Of a stretch of DNA of 64,000 nucleotides, positions 56,297-64,000 are shown piece after piece. This DNA comes from Dyadobacter fanqingshengii (GTDB taxonomy: Bacteria > Bacteroidota > Bacteroidia > Cytophagales > Spirosomataceae): assembly GCF_023822005.2 (NCBI RefSeq), contig NZ_CP098806.1:2294001-2358000 (forward strand), in the 5' to 3' direction. The number at the start of each line of letters is the position of its first letter. Position 1 is the first letter of the stretch. Made by a program: the position numbers and the translations under genes. The notes beneath the pieces are model-generated. The model was not told the DNA's origin, did no database searches, and saw only the letters and a list, made by a program, of their open reading frames with translations.

Positions 56297-57370
56297 ATGC
56301 CCGAAACTGCTATTTTACATATTAATGAGCGGAAAAATGTCTTAAACAAAAGACAAAAGGAATTTAACCAACTATCCGAAAAGATTGAGGAGCTGGACCG
56401 CCTGATCCCCGAGCTGGAAAGCGCCTATGATCAAATGATCCAGCGTATCCCCACGGATCTCGATCCGCTGGTGAAGGAATATCAGGAATATCGCGTGGAA
56501 ATTGTTCACATCATGGACAGGACTTATTCTGCCGATCTTTTCAGGAAGATCTATCAGGACAAACTGGCCTACCTGATCACCGAAGGTGCTTACGACCTTA
56601 TCGCGCACTACGGATTTGAAGATCTCAAACCCGTTTTCAATAAATACAGCCAGGTTGACATTGAAACATTACTTGCGGAGGAAAGAGCGAAAGCCGAAAA
56701 GATCACAGACCCGGCGTTTCTATTAGAAAGCGAAGGCGCGAAGGAACCCATTGAATACGAAAATTTCCATGATCTGCCCGAAGAAGAAAAGCAGCGCCTC
56801 AAAGCCGGTCAGCGCGAGGAAAGGCTTGCAAAACGTATCCAGGAAGCCAAACAACTTACCGAGCAGCAGAAAACCACGAAATCCGTCAGGACTGTTTACA
56901 TGGATCTGGTGAAAGCTTTTCACCCCGATCTGGAAAAAGACGAAGCGGAAAAATTGCGTAAGACAGACATAATGCAGCAGGTTACCCAGGCCTATCAGGA
57001 AAACAACCTGCTCAAACTGCTGAAATTACAGATCGAGCTGGACCGGATTGATCAGGACGAGCTTGAAAATTTAAGCAAGAACCAGCTGAATTATTATAAT
57101 AAGGTTTTGAAGCAGCAGGTGGAAGAACTGGAAATTGTAAAGGAGAACATTCAGAAAAAGATTACGGCCGTCTGTGGGTTGCCGTTCCAGCATGCAAACT
57201 CACTTACAACGGTGATTGTGAAATTCAACACCAATGTGAATGAAATGAAAGCGGAAATAAAAAACATCCGGAATGTGATCAAAAACTGGAAAGTGCCATC
57301 TCAGTTAAAAGCATACTTGAAAACCTACCAAATCCCGGGACAATCGTTTCTCGATGAAGACGAAGACTAA
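56297..57370 (+). CDS. Coiled-coil protein with a J-domain-like segment
   Basis: A 357-residue acidic, cytoplasmic protein. Residues 5-55 and about 270-300 are strong coiled coils. Around residues 196-245 lies a J-domain-like stretch (SVRTVYMDLVKAFHPDLEKD, then MQQVTQAYQENNLLKLLKLQ) with His-Pro-Asp at 209-211, the DnaK-stimulating motif. The rest of a classical J domain is only partly recognisable. It may be a co-chaperone for a special client; no client is evident. It is the last gene after purN and EamA. Confidence 0.72.
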   Translation: MPETAILHINERKNVLNKRQKEFNQLSEKIEELDRLIPELESAYDQMIQRIPTDLDPLVKEYQEYRVEIVHIMDRTYSADLFRKIYQDKLAYLITEGAYDLIAHYGFEDLKPVFNKYSQVDIETLLAEERAKAEKITDPAFLLESEGAKEPIEYENFHDLPEEEKQRLKAGQREERLAKRIQEAKQLTEQQKTTKSVRTVYMDLVKAFHPDLEKDEAEKLRKTDIMQQVTQAYQENNLLKLLKLQIELDRIDQDELENLSKNQLNYYNKVLKQQVEELEIVKENIQKKITAVCGLPFQHANSLTTVIVKFNTNVNEMKAEIKNIRNVIKNWKVPSQLKAYLKTYQIPGQSFLDEDED

Positions 57371-57558
57371 AATTGTATTAACCCGGTTTTTGCGGGTAAC
57401 GTATACAGTTGTAGAGTTAATTCCCCGCTTACAAAATTAGACTAAATATAAATATATAAATATCCGTCTTGCTGTGAGCGCTTTGGCTTTCCTGCAATTT
57501 TTCATCCGCCGTGGTATATGATTTGCTATTTTCTTGCAAATATATTTAACCTACTAAA

Positions 57559-58200
57559 ATGAAAAATTGCATTATTCTATTACTTGCGGTTACATTGTTT
57601 GTAACGCAGGCACAAGCGCAGGAAAATGTTTCCATTGGGCCTGTTGTTGGGGTTTCCATCGCCAATTTCAGAGGAGACGTGGCTAACAACGACTGGAAAC
57701 CAGGATTAACCATCGGCGGATTCTACAATTACAGCTCTGAAACCGGGTTCGGTTTTACCGGGCAGCTGCTGTTTACGCAAATGGGCGCGCAGACCAACAA
57801 CAAAACCGGGGAAATTAATTTAAATTACATCCAGGCTCCATTGCTGGCGACATTCTTTTTCGGACAGTACGGAGACAAGGTTCGCCCGAAAATTTTCCTT
57901 GGACCAAGCCTTAATTTTCTTGTTGGCGCAAAAGACAAGGACGGCAACAACCTGAACGGCGACTCTAACAACCGAGCTTACAATCCATTTGATTTGGGTC
58001 TGACTTTCGGTGCAGGCGTTAACATTCGTTTGCAGGAAAAAATCTGGCTTAATCTGGATGCGCGTTACGGCCTTGGGCTGATTGACGTGACGAAAGACGG
58101 CAACAGCAATGTGAAGAACCAAAACTTCGGAATCAATGCAGGTCTCAGCTTCCCGTTAGGCACTTACAACCGCAATACAGGCAGGCTCAGAACTCGGTAA
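57559..58200 (+). CDS. Outer-membrane beta-barrel protein (porin/PorT-like)
   Basis: A 213-residue protein with a signal peptide (CIILLLAVTLFVTQAQA then Q). The mature part has the pattern of the OMP_b-brl_2/PorT-like family: VSIGPVVGVSIANFRGDVA, GFTGQLLFTQMGAQ, YIQAPLLATFFFG, GLTFGAGVNIRL and a late FGINAGLSFPLG. The function of most members is unknown. It is followed by a strong terminator. Confidence 0.82.
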   Translation: MKNCIILLLAVTLFVTQAQAQENVSIGPVVGVSIANFRGDVANNDWKPGLTIGGFYNYSSETGFGFTGQLLFTQMGAQTNNKTGEINLNYIQAPLLATFFFGQYGDKVRPKIFLGPSLNFLVGAKDKDGNNLNGDSNNRAYNPFDLGLTFGAGVNIRLQEKIWLNLDARYGLGLIDVTKDGNSNVKNQNFGINAGLSFPLGTYNRNTGRLRTR

Positions 58201-58235
58201 ACAACCATTATGGCGTGTTGAACAAACATTTGAGC

Positions 58236-58286
58236 AAAACAACAACCCGGGGCCTGCTGGCATCCCTGGTTGTTGTTGTTTTTTTG
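58236..58286 (+). terminator. Rho-independent terminator
   Basis: AACAACAACC at 58238-58247 pairs with GGTTGTTGTT at 58268-58277, with further G-C pairing inside, followed by a run of seven T. It ends the porin-like gene and lies just before the DoxX-like gene. Confidence 0.85.
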
Positions 58287-58311
58287 CAAATTTGCTCACC
58301 GAACATTTACC

Positions 58312-58668
58312 ATGAAACTCATTGGACTTTACATCATGGTCGCGCTGTATGTCTTCACCGGCACCATGCATTTCCTTCGTCCGAAGGGTTTTATGCAAAT
58401 CATGCCAAAATATTTGCCCTGGCACTATGAGCTCGTTTTACTGAGCGGAGCCTGTGAGATCGCGTTTGCATTGCTTTTACTTTTCCCAGCAGCCCGCACA
58501 GCGGGTGCGTGGATGATCATTGTTCTGCTCGTTGCCGTCTTTCCTGCCAACATTCAAATGGCCATCAGTTTTTACCAAAAACACAATCCCTATTTATGGC
58601 TGGCGCTCCTTAGATTGCCTTTACAGTTCCTCTTGATTTGGTGGGCTTGGCTATATACCCGCAAATGA
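58312..58668 (+). CDS. DoxX-like small membrane protein
   Basis: A 118-residue protein with four spans, starting at ATG 58312 (the upstream start at 58270 would lie inside the terminator). GTMHFLRPKGFMQIMPKYLP, followed by LSGACEIAFALLLLFP and WMIIVLLVAVFPANIQMA, matches the DoxX/MauE-like family. Such proteins often take part in membrane redox processes, but the role is usually unknown. Confidence 0.85.
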   Translation: MKLIGLYIMVALYVFTGTMHFLRPKGFMQIMPKYLPWHYELVLLSGACEIAFALLLLFPAARTAGAWMIIVLLVAVFPANIQMAISFYQKHNPYLWLALLRLPLQFLLIWWAWLYTRK

Positions 58669-58693
58669 TGCGACGCTAACCGCAGATTAGACG

Positions 58694-58701
58694 TAACTTT
58701 G
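58694..58701 (+). promoter_or_regulatory. -7 box for the DEAD-box helicase
   Basis: TAACTTTG matches TAnnTTTG fully, 29 bases before ATG 58723. Confidence 0.45.
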
Positions 58702-58722
58702 TGCTTTATTATAATCATTGTT

Positions 58723-60051
58723 ATGACTTTTGAAGAATTAAATCTTACCAAACCTCTGCTGCAAGCCCTTGCGGATCTGAACTACGAAACGCCCACGACG
58801 ATTCAGCATAAGGTGTTTTCGGTCATGATGTCTGGTAAAGATGTGTGCGGCATAGCGCAAACAGGAACGGGGAAGACATTTGCATACTTACTTCCTACAC
58901 TTCGGCAGCTTGAATTTTCGAAGGACCGTCTTCCGCAACTGCTGATCCTGGTTCCTACGCGCGAGCTGGTGGTGCAGGTAGTAGAAGAAGTGAAGAAACT
59001 AAGCGCTTACCTGACATTGCAAGTGGTTGGGGCCTACGGCGGCGGTAACATTAAGGTGCAGATGGCCGAACTAAAAAATGGCGCAGATGTGGTTGTAGCA
59101 ACGCCTGGAAGACTTTTCGATCTTGCATTGAATGGTTCTCTTAAAACAAAGGCAATTAAAAAGCTTGTTATTGACGAAGTGGACGAAATGCTGAACCTCG
59201 GCTTTCGCACGCAGCTGAAAAACATATTGGATCTTCTCCCACAGAAACGCCAGAATTTGCTCTTCTCCGCAACATTGACACCAGAAGTGGAAGCATTGAT
59301 GCAGACCTATTTCAACAATCCTGTGAGGATAGAAGCTGCGCCGGTAGGCACGCCTCTGGATAATATTGAGCAGAAAGCTTATTACGTTCCTAATTTTTAC
59401 ACCAAAGTCAACCTGCTCGATCTACTGTTAGAAGAGAATGAGGATATGAGCAAAGTGCTCGTATTTGTGGCAACGAAGAAACTAGCGGATCAGCTTTTTG
59501 GCCAGCTGGAATTGGGTTACCTGAACAAGATTGGTGTTATACATTCCAATAAAGAGCAGAATCATCGATTTAACACCGTTAAACAATTTCACGAAGGCAA
59601 TTTTCGCGTCCTGATCGCCACAGACATCATTGCCCGCGGATTGGACGTTGCGGAAGTTTCTCACGTATTTAATTTCGACATCCCCGAAGTTCCTGAAAAT
59701 TACATTCACCGGATAGGCCGAACTGGTCGCGCCGATAAAAAAGGCGTCGCGATTTCATTCATCACAGAAGGTGAAAAAGAACACCAGGAACAGATCGAAG
59801 CGTTGATGAATTACCAGATCCCAGTCGAGGAACTGCCCGAAAATCTTAGAATCTCCGAGATTCTGACGCCGGACGAGGAACCTCAGATCTACATGAAAAG
59901 CATTGATTTAAAGCTGCCCAAAAGAGAAGCCGGCGGCGGGGCATTTCATGAAAAGATCGACAAGAACAAAAAAGTGAATGTAAGGCGAAACCACGCGCAG
60001 GAAAAAATGCAGAAATATGGCCGGCCTATCAAGCGGTCCGGCAAGAAATAG
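58723..60051 (+). CDS. DEAD-box ATP-dependent RNA helicase
   Basis: A 442-residue helicase from ATG 58723. Motifs in order: Q motif, motif I AQTGTGKT, Ia PTRELVVQ, motif II DEVD (a variant of DEAD), motif III SAT, and motif VI HRIGRTGRADK. The C-terminus has a Lys/Arg-rich tail (KNKKVNVRRNHAQEKMQKYG) typical of Bacteroidota RhlE-like helicases that work on rRNA or mRNA. It is likely important for ribosome assembly or growth at low temperature. Confidence 0.95.
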   Translation: MTFEELNLTKPLLQALADLNYETPTTIQHKVFSVMMSGKDVCGIAQTGTGKTFAYLLPTLRQLEFSKDRLPQLLILVPTRELVVQVVEEVKKLSAYLTLQVVGAYGGGNIKVQMAELKNGADVVVATPGRLFDLALNGSLKTKAIKKLVIDEVDEMLNLGFRTQLKNILDLLPQKRQNLLFSATLTPEVEALMQTYFNNPVRIEAAPVGTPLDNIEQKAYYVPNFYTKVNLLDLLLEENEDMSKVLVFVATKKLADQLFGQLELGYLNKIGVIHSNKEQNHRFNTVKQFHEGNFRVLIATDIIARGLDVAEVSHVFNFDIPEVPENYIHRIGRTGRADKKGVAISFITEGEKEHQEQIEALMNYQIPVEELPENLRISEILTPDEEPQIYMKSIDLKLPKREAGGGAFHEKIDKNKKVNVRRNHAQEKMQKYGRPIKRSGKK

Positions 60052-60111
60052 GGCATAGATATTGGAGCAGCAACTGAAATGTATATTTAAAGTTTCCACG
60101 ACACATTATAT

Positions 60112-61896
60112 ATGAGTATCTGGCAAATATTCCAGCGTCTGCAACCATACGTTAAGCCTTATCGCAAACAAATCTTCTTTGCGCTTTTTCTGACATTGTT
60201 AGGCGCTGTCACGGCACAGGTTAACCCGTGGGTTTTGCGTTACACCGTGGATTCAGTGCAGGCCATGCTGGATAAAAAGTGGGGAATAGTCCAAGGCAAA
60301 GAATTGCTGATCCAGATCTCTCTTATACTCTTTGTGAAGGAGATCGTCAACTCGCTCATTGTATTTGGACAGCGCTATTTTGGTGAGAAGATCAGGATCA
60401 AAGTTTCCAGTGATCTTGCGCAGGAGGCAGTAAGCCGGATTCTAACTTATAGCCTTTCCTTTTACAGCGACAATGACAATCAAAAAGGCAAGCTCCAGAC
60501 CCGCATCGACCGCGGCGTGGAAAGCCTTACCAAGCTGATACAGAACTTCTTCATTGACATTCTGCCGCTTTTTGCGAATTCCATCGTCGCGCTGGCAATC
60601 ATGTTTTCAGCCAACTTTTATGTAGGCAGCATTGCCCTGGCCATTTTACCGATTTACTTCTGGATCAGTTACAAGCAGGCTGGGGATTTGCAGGGTGTCC
60701 GGCGCAAGCTGAAAAGACAACGGGAAAATAAAAGCAGCGGACTGATTAATCTGATCGAGTCAATCATTGTCATTAAATCCTTTGTAAGGGAAATTTTTGA
60801 GGGACAAAAGCAGTATCAGACCCAGATGGAACTGATGGAAACGCAATTGAAAACCCGTCGTACCAACTTTGCTTACGATGGAATCAAAAGCTTTATTGAA
60901 CAGATTGGCGTCGTATTCATCATCATTCTTACCGCGTATCTGGTTCTGGATCAGCAGATGTCCATTGGCGCCATCATGTTTCACATCCTGCTATTCAACA
61001 ATGTCTCCGCCCCTATCCGCCAGCTGCACCGCATTTACGATGAGATGAACGACGCATTAACCTATTCGGAAGGATTTTTCGACATTCTGGATGCGGATAA
61101 TGCTGTTGAACAAAGCGGACAAGTCGTTCCGGAGAGGATCAAGGGTGATTATGTGCTTAAAGATGTATCATTTACGTATCCTAATGGTACAAAAGCACTG
61201 TTCAACATGGATGTAAACATCAAAGCCGGGCAAACCACCGCACTGGTGGGTCTTTCAGGCGCTGGAAAAAGCACTTTGATAAACCTGCTCATCGGGTTTT
61301 ATGCGCCCGATTCCGGCACATTAACGCTGGATGGCCTTCCGTTGAACGATTTTGACCTGCCGGCACTTCGCAATTCCATCGGGATGGTTTTGCAGAAAAA
61401 CCACATCTTTAAGGGTTCCATAGCCGAAAATATTCGTTATGGACAAATGAACGCTTCTCATGAAGAATTGATTGAAGCAGCGAGAAAAGCTTATTTGCAT
61501 GAGCAGATCATGGAATTGCCAGCGCAATATGAAACCGACGCGCAAATGTTGTCCGGCGGCCAACAGCAGCGCATTGCCATCGCAAGACTTTTCCTCAAAA
61601 ATCCCCCCGTCATTTTCCTCGACGAGCCAACCGCAAGCCTCGACGCCATCGCGACAGAACAAATTAAGAACAGTTTGGACGCCATAAAAGAAGGCAGAAC
61701 CGTCGTTATCATATCCCACAGCCTTTCCCAGATCCTGGATTCCGATCAGATCTATGTGATGAAAAAAGGACGCATCGCCGAATTCGGAACACATACTGAA
61801 CTCTATGAAAAAGAAGGCGTATACCGGGAAATCTTCGATGCGTCTGCAAGAAGTCTTAATCTTGACAAAATGATCGAGATGCTCACAAAAGACTGA
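60112..61896 (+). CDS. ABC exporter, fused membrane and ATPase domains (MsbA-like)
   Basis: A 594-residue half-transporter. Residues 1-320 have six spans (type 1 exporter fold); the ATPase follows with Walker A GLSGAGKST, Q loop GMVLQKN, signature LSGGQQQRIAIARL, Walker B VIFLDEPTASLD and the switch His in IISHSLSQ. It should work as a homodimer exporting a lipid, peptide or drug. The family is too broad to name the substrate. It lies 60 bases after the helicase gene. Confidence 0.93.
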   Translation: MSIWQIFQRLQPYVKPYRKQIFFALFLTLLGAVTAQVNPWVLRYTVDSVQAMLDKKWGIVQGKELLIQISLILFVKEIVNSLIVFGQRYFGEKIRIKVSSDLAQEAVSRILTYSLSFYSDNDNQKGKLQTRIDRGVESLTKLIQNFFIDILPLFANSIVALAIMFSANFYVGSIALAILPIYFWISYKQAGDLQGVRRKLKRQRENKSSGLINLIESIIVIKSFVREIFEGQKQYQTQMELMETQLKTRRTNFAYDGIKSFIEQIGVVFIIILTAYLVLDQQMSIGAIMFHILLFNNVSAPIRQLHRIYDEMNDALTYSEGFFDILDADNAVEQSGQVVPERIKGDYVLKDVSFTYPNGTKALFNMDVNIKAGQTTALVGLSGAGKSTLINLLIGFYAPDSGTLTLDGLPLNDFDLPALRNSIGMVLQKNHIFKGSIAENIRYGQMNASHEELIEAARKAYLHEQIMELPAQYETDAQMLSGGQQQRIAIARLFLKNPPVIFLDEPTASLDAIATEQIKNSLDAIKEGRTVVIISHSLSQILDSDQIYVMKKGRIAEFGTHTELYEKEGVYREIFDASARSLNLDKMIEMLTKD

Positions 61897-62035
61897 TAAT
61901 CAACCGATCATAGAATTAAAATAACATTAAAAAGCAAGTTTTGAGATTAAAATATAATTAATTGAGATTGATCTAAAATTGGAGATCCAGCGTATGTGGT
62001 GTGTCAAATTACTTGTCACACTCAACTCAAATGTT

Positions 62036-63616
62036 ATGAAAATCTCTAAAATGTTGCGAACGGTCTCCGGAAGTTCGCTGCTTCTTGCTGGTTTGGTCTT
62101 TGTAAATCAGGCATGTACGGAACAAACACAGCTAGACAGTCAGCCGGTGCCGCTGGTGAGTCAGCCAAATCAAATTTTTTATGCATTAACAAGCGACAAC
62201 AAGATTTATGAATTAAATGTACAAAACCCGGGTACACCTATCCGTACGCTCACGATCTCCGCAGGTTTAGAGCCGGATGAAAAATTATTAGGCATTGATT
62301 TCCGCCCCGCAACAGGCCAACTTTACGCAGTTGGTAACAAAAATCACATTTATACTGTAAACCTTCGTGCGGATATCAATCCGGGAAGAGTTACGGTCGT
62401 TAGCCCGGTTCCGTTTAATCCGGGTATATCAGGACCGGAAGTGGTTGGATTCGATTTCAATCCGACTGTTGACCGCATCAGGCTGGTTACCAACACAGCC
62501 CAGAATCTACGCCTGCATCCTGAAACCAATGCATTGGTTGCGCTGGACGGCTATCTGAAAGGCTACAATGATGTAAAAGTTGCGGCCGCGGCCTATACAA
62601 ACAATGTGGCTGGCGCAACAACCACGCAACTTTACGACATTGATCCGGACGTCGACAAACTTTTCCTGCAAATGCCTCCAAATGATGGTGTTTTGAAAGA
62701 AGTGGGTCCGCTGGGCATGGATATTCAGGATATTGGCGGATTTGACATTGCATCGGGGACCAACTTCGCGATCGCATCGGTAAAGGTTAACAACATCTGG
62801 GAGCTTGCTGAGGTGAACCTGACAACCGGTTCTTTACTGAAAATCGGAAATCTTCCCGCTGGAAAAATTATTGGTATCGCAATGCCCACGGCTCCGGTTG
62901 CTTATGCAGTGGACGCTTCCAATAAACTTTTGATCTTCAACCCAATGAGTGCGGGAACACGCATTGAGAAACCAATTACAGGCCTGCCGCAAGGCGTTAA
63001 CATTGAAGGAATTGACTTCCGCCCCACCGACGGTAAATTGCACGCTTTGGGATCTGACGGAAAACTGTACAGTTTAGACCTTGCAACGGCCGCATCCAAA
63101 GCGCTTGCACCATTACATTACCTGGACGACCCTAATTTTAAAGTAATGGGCACGAGCTTCGGATTCGATTTCAACCCGGTGGCGGACAGACTGCGCATTG
63201 TGAGTAACACTGGCCAGAACCTGAGAATCAATGTATCAAGCGGCATTACGCTTGTTGACGGTGCATTGAAGCTGGTCGCAGGCCCCGGAACCCCTTTTGT
63301 GAATGCAGCTGCCTATACGAACAGCTTTGCGGGCACAACCAGCACTGTATTGTATGACATTGATAGCGAATCCAATTCATTATTCAAGCAAAACCCGCCA
63401 AACGATGGAGGACTTGAAAGAATAGGCGCATTAGGTGTGGACGTTGATGCAGCCAACGGCTTTGATATCGGCGGCACTACGGGCATGGCTTACGCCCTGC
63501 TCACCGTAGGCGGAAATACCGGATTATATTCGATCAATCTGACAAACGGAAGTGCAACCAAAGTTTCTGATTTTGCAGGATCGGTAAAAGGATTTGCATT
63601 AGGATTTGGTCTTTAA
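62036..63616 (+). CDS. DUF4394-domain lipoprotein (two tandem domains)
   Basis: A 526-residue protein from ATG 62036 with lipobox FVNQAC. It contains two copies of a DUF4394-type repeat, each about 240 residues: the first has GIDFRPATGQLYAVG and GFDFNPTVDRIRLVTNTAQN; the second has GIDFRPTDGKLHALG and GFDFNPVADRLRIVSNTGQN. The close match of the blocks shows internal duplication. It looks like a beta-propeller-like surface protein. The next gene, cut by the window end, carries a Tat signal. Confidence 0.88.
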   Translation: MKISKMLRTVSGSSLLLAGLVFVNQACTEQTQLDSQPVPLVSQPNQIFYALTSDNKIYELNVQNPGTPIRTLTISAGLEPDEKLLGIDFRPATGQLYAVGNKNHIYTVNLRADINPGRVTVVSPVPFNPGISGPEVVGFDFNPTVDRIRLVTNTAQNLRLHPETNALVALDGYLKGYNDVKVAAAAYTNNVAGATTTQLYDIDPDVDKLFLQMPPNDGVLKEVGPLGMDIQDIGGFDIASGTNFAIASVKVNNIWELAEVNLTTGSLLKIGNLPAGKIIGIAMPTAPVAYAVDASNKLLIFNPMSAGTRIEKPITGLPQGVNIEGIDFRPTDGKLHALGSDGKLYSLDLATAASKALAPLHYLDDPNFKVMGTSFGFDFNPVADRLRIVSNTGQNLRINVSSGITLVDGALKLVAGPGTPFVNAAAYTNSFAGTTSTVLYDIDSESNSLFKQNPPNDGGLERIGALGVDVDAANGFDIGGTTGMAYALLTVGGNTGLYSINLTNGSATKVSDFAGSVKGFALGFGL

Positions 63617-63628
63617 TCAGCTCTGAGA

Positions 63629-63666
63629 AAAGTGGCGCTGTTCATTATAGCGCCACTTTTTTTTAT
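63629..63666 (+). terminator. Rho-independent terminator
   Basis: AAAGTGGCGCT at 63629-63639 pairs perfectly with AGCGCCACTTT at 63649-63659, followed by more T. It ends the DUF4394 gene. Confidence 0.92.
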
Positions 63667-63889
63667 TATTTATCAGGATTTTAAAAATACTTCCAACCAA
63701 ATAATACAACGATTTTGCCATATATCATTCGTTTGAATTGGATAAATGCAAAATTAAAAAATAGTATTCCTAAAAGTTGCAAGATATTTTTTAATCGACT
63801 AATCCAGAAAGAATTAATCACCGTAAGTCTGCCAGGACCAGGTGGGAAATTAAAAATGGTTCACAATAAACTTCAAACATTTTCTTGAT

Positions 63890-64000
63890 ATGAAAAAAAC
63901 ATTAACTCAACCTTCTGAACGTTCGGACAGCGAAATGCTTGTCAGAGTGGACAGACGTTATTTCCTAAGATCTGCCGGTGTTGCAGCTGCGACGGGAGCG
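63890..64000 (+). CDS. 5' end of a Tat-exported protein, cut by the window edge
   Basis: Only 37 codons are visible. The N-terminal segment RVDRRYFLRSAGVAAATGA is a clear twin-arginine signal (R-R-x-F-L-R). Nothing of the mature protein is seen. In related genomes DUF4394 genes are, as I recall, often next to ferritin-like proteins, so that is one possibility, but it cannot be tested here. Confidence 0.6.
   Translation, partial: MKKTLTQPSERSDSEMLVRVDRRYFLRSAGVAAATGA

Noticed and set aside
57375..57400. ACCCG/CGGGT hairpin after the J-domain-like gene
   Set aside because: A 5-bp stem without a T tract is too weak to call a terminator.

Overview
The window looks like a chromosomal segment from a Bacteroidota bacterium of the Cytophagia type, most like Dyadobacter or Spirosoma. 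This is inferred from a SusC/SusD pair with an ECF sigma factor and a FecR anti-sigma factor, several TAnnTTTG promoter boxes, a bacillithiol gene (bshA), CarB without its allosteric domain, a DUF4834 protein, and many small lipoproteins and beta-barrels. No rRNA, tRNA, CRISPR array, prophage or insertion sequence was seen.

Layout. 1-7000: end of a GH13 glucosidase, an SMP-30 lactonase, envelope proteins, GtrA, a thiolase, an MHS-type transporter and an Asp-rich acidic protein. 7.1-27.6 kb: the most interesting region. It encodes a CBM9-like protein, a lactonase, a Tat-exported PLP ammonia-lyase-like protein, two COG3964 amidohydrolases, two PQQ/sorbosone-type dehydrogenases, c-type cytochromes, a Tat-exported RidA, ECF sigma, FecR, SusC, SusD, an RraA-like aldolase and a BASS transporter. 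A HicBA toxin-antitoxin pair sits between the sigma factor and its anti-sigma factor. 28.2-34.7 kb: a TPP-riboswitch-controlled thiamine operon (thiS-thiC-thiE-thiG-thiH-thiF). 34.7-43.1 kb: a GH39-like enzyme, a TauE/SafE exporter, then nuoA split from nuoBC by a C10-peptidase locus that has its own XRE regulator and 21-bp iterons. 43.2-64 kb: housekeeping and envelope genes (a BamA/TamA-like protein, carB, NDH-2, bshA, a UbiA prenyltransferase, purN, a DEAD-box helicase, an ABC exporter), ending in a DUF4394 protein and the start of a Tat-signal protein.

How the genes may work together. Almost every enzyme of the 7-27.6 kb region carries an export signal. My reading is an extracytoplasmic oxidative route for an N-acyl amino sugar or a related compound. 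The substrate would be oxidised by the PQQ-type dehydrogenases, with electrons passed to cytochrome c. The lactone would be opened by the lactonase and the acyl group removed by an amidohydrolase. The PLP enzyme would eliminate ammonia with RidA clearing the enamine or imine, the RraA-like protein would cleave the keto acid, and the BASS transporter would import the product. SusCD with sigma/FecR would sense and import the substrate. The individual families are well supported; the pathway order and the substrate are inference.
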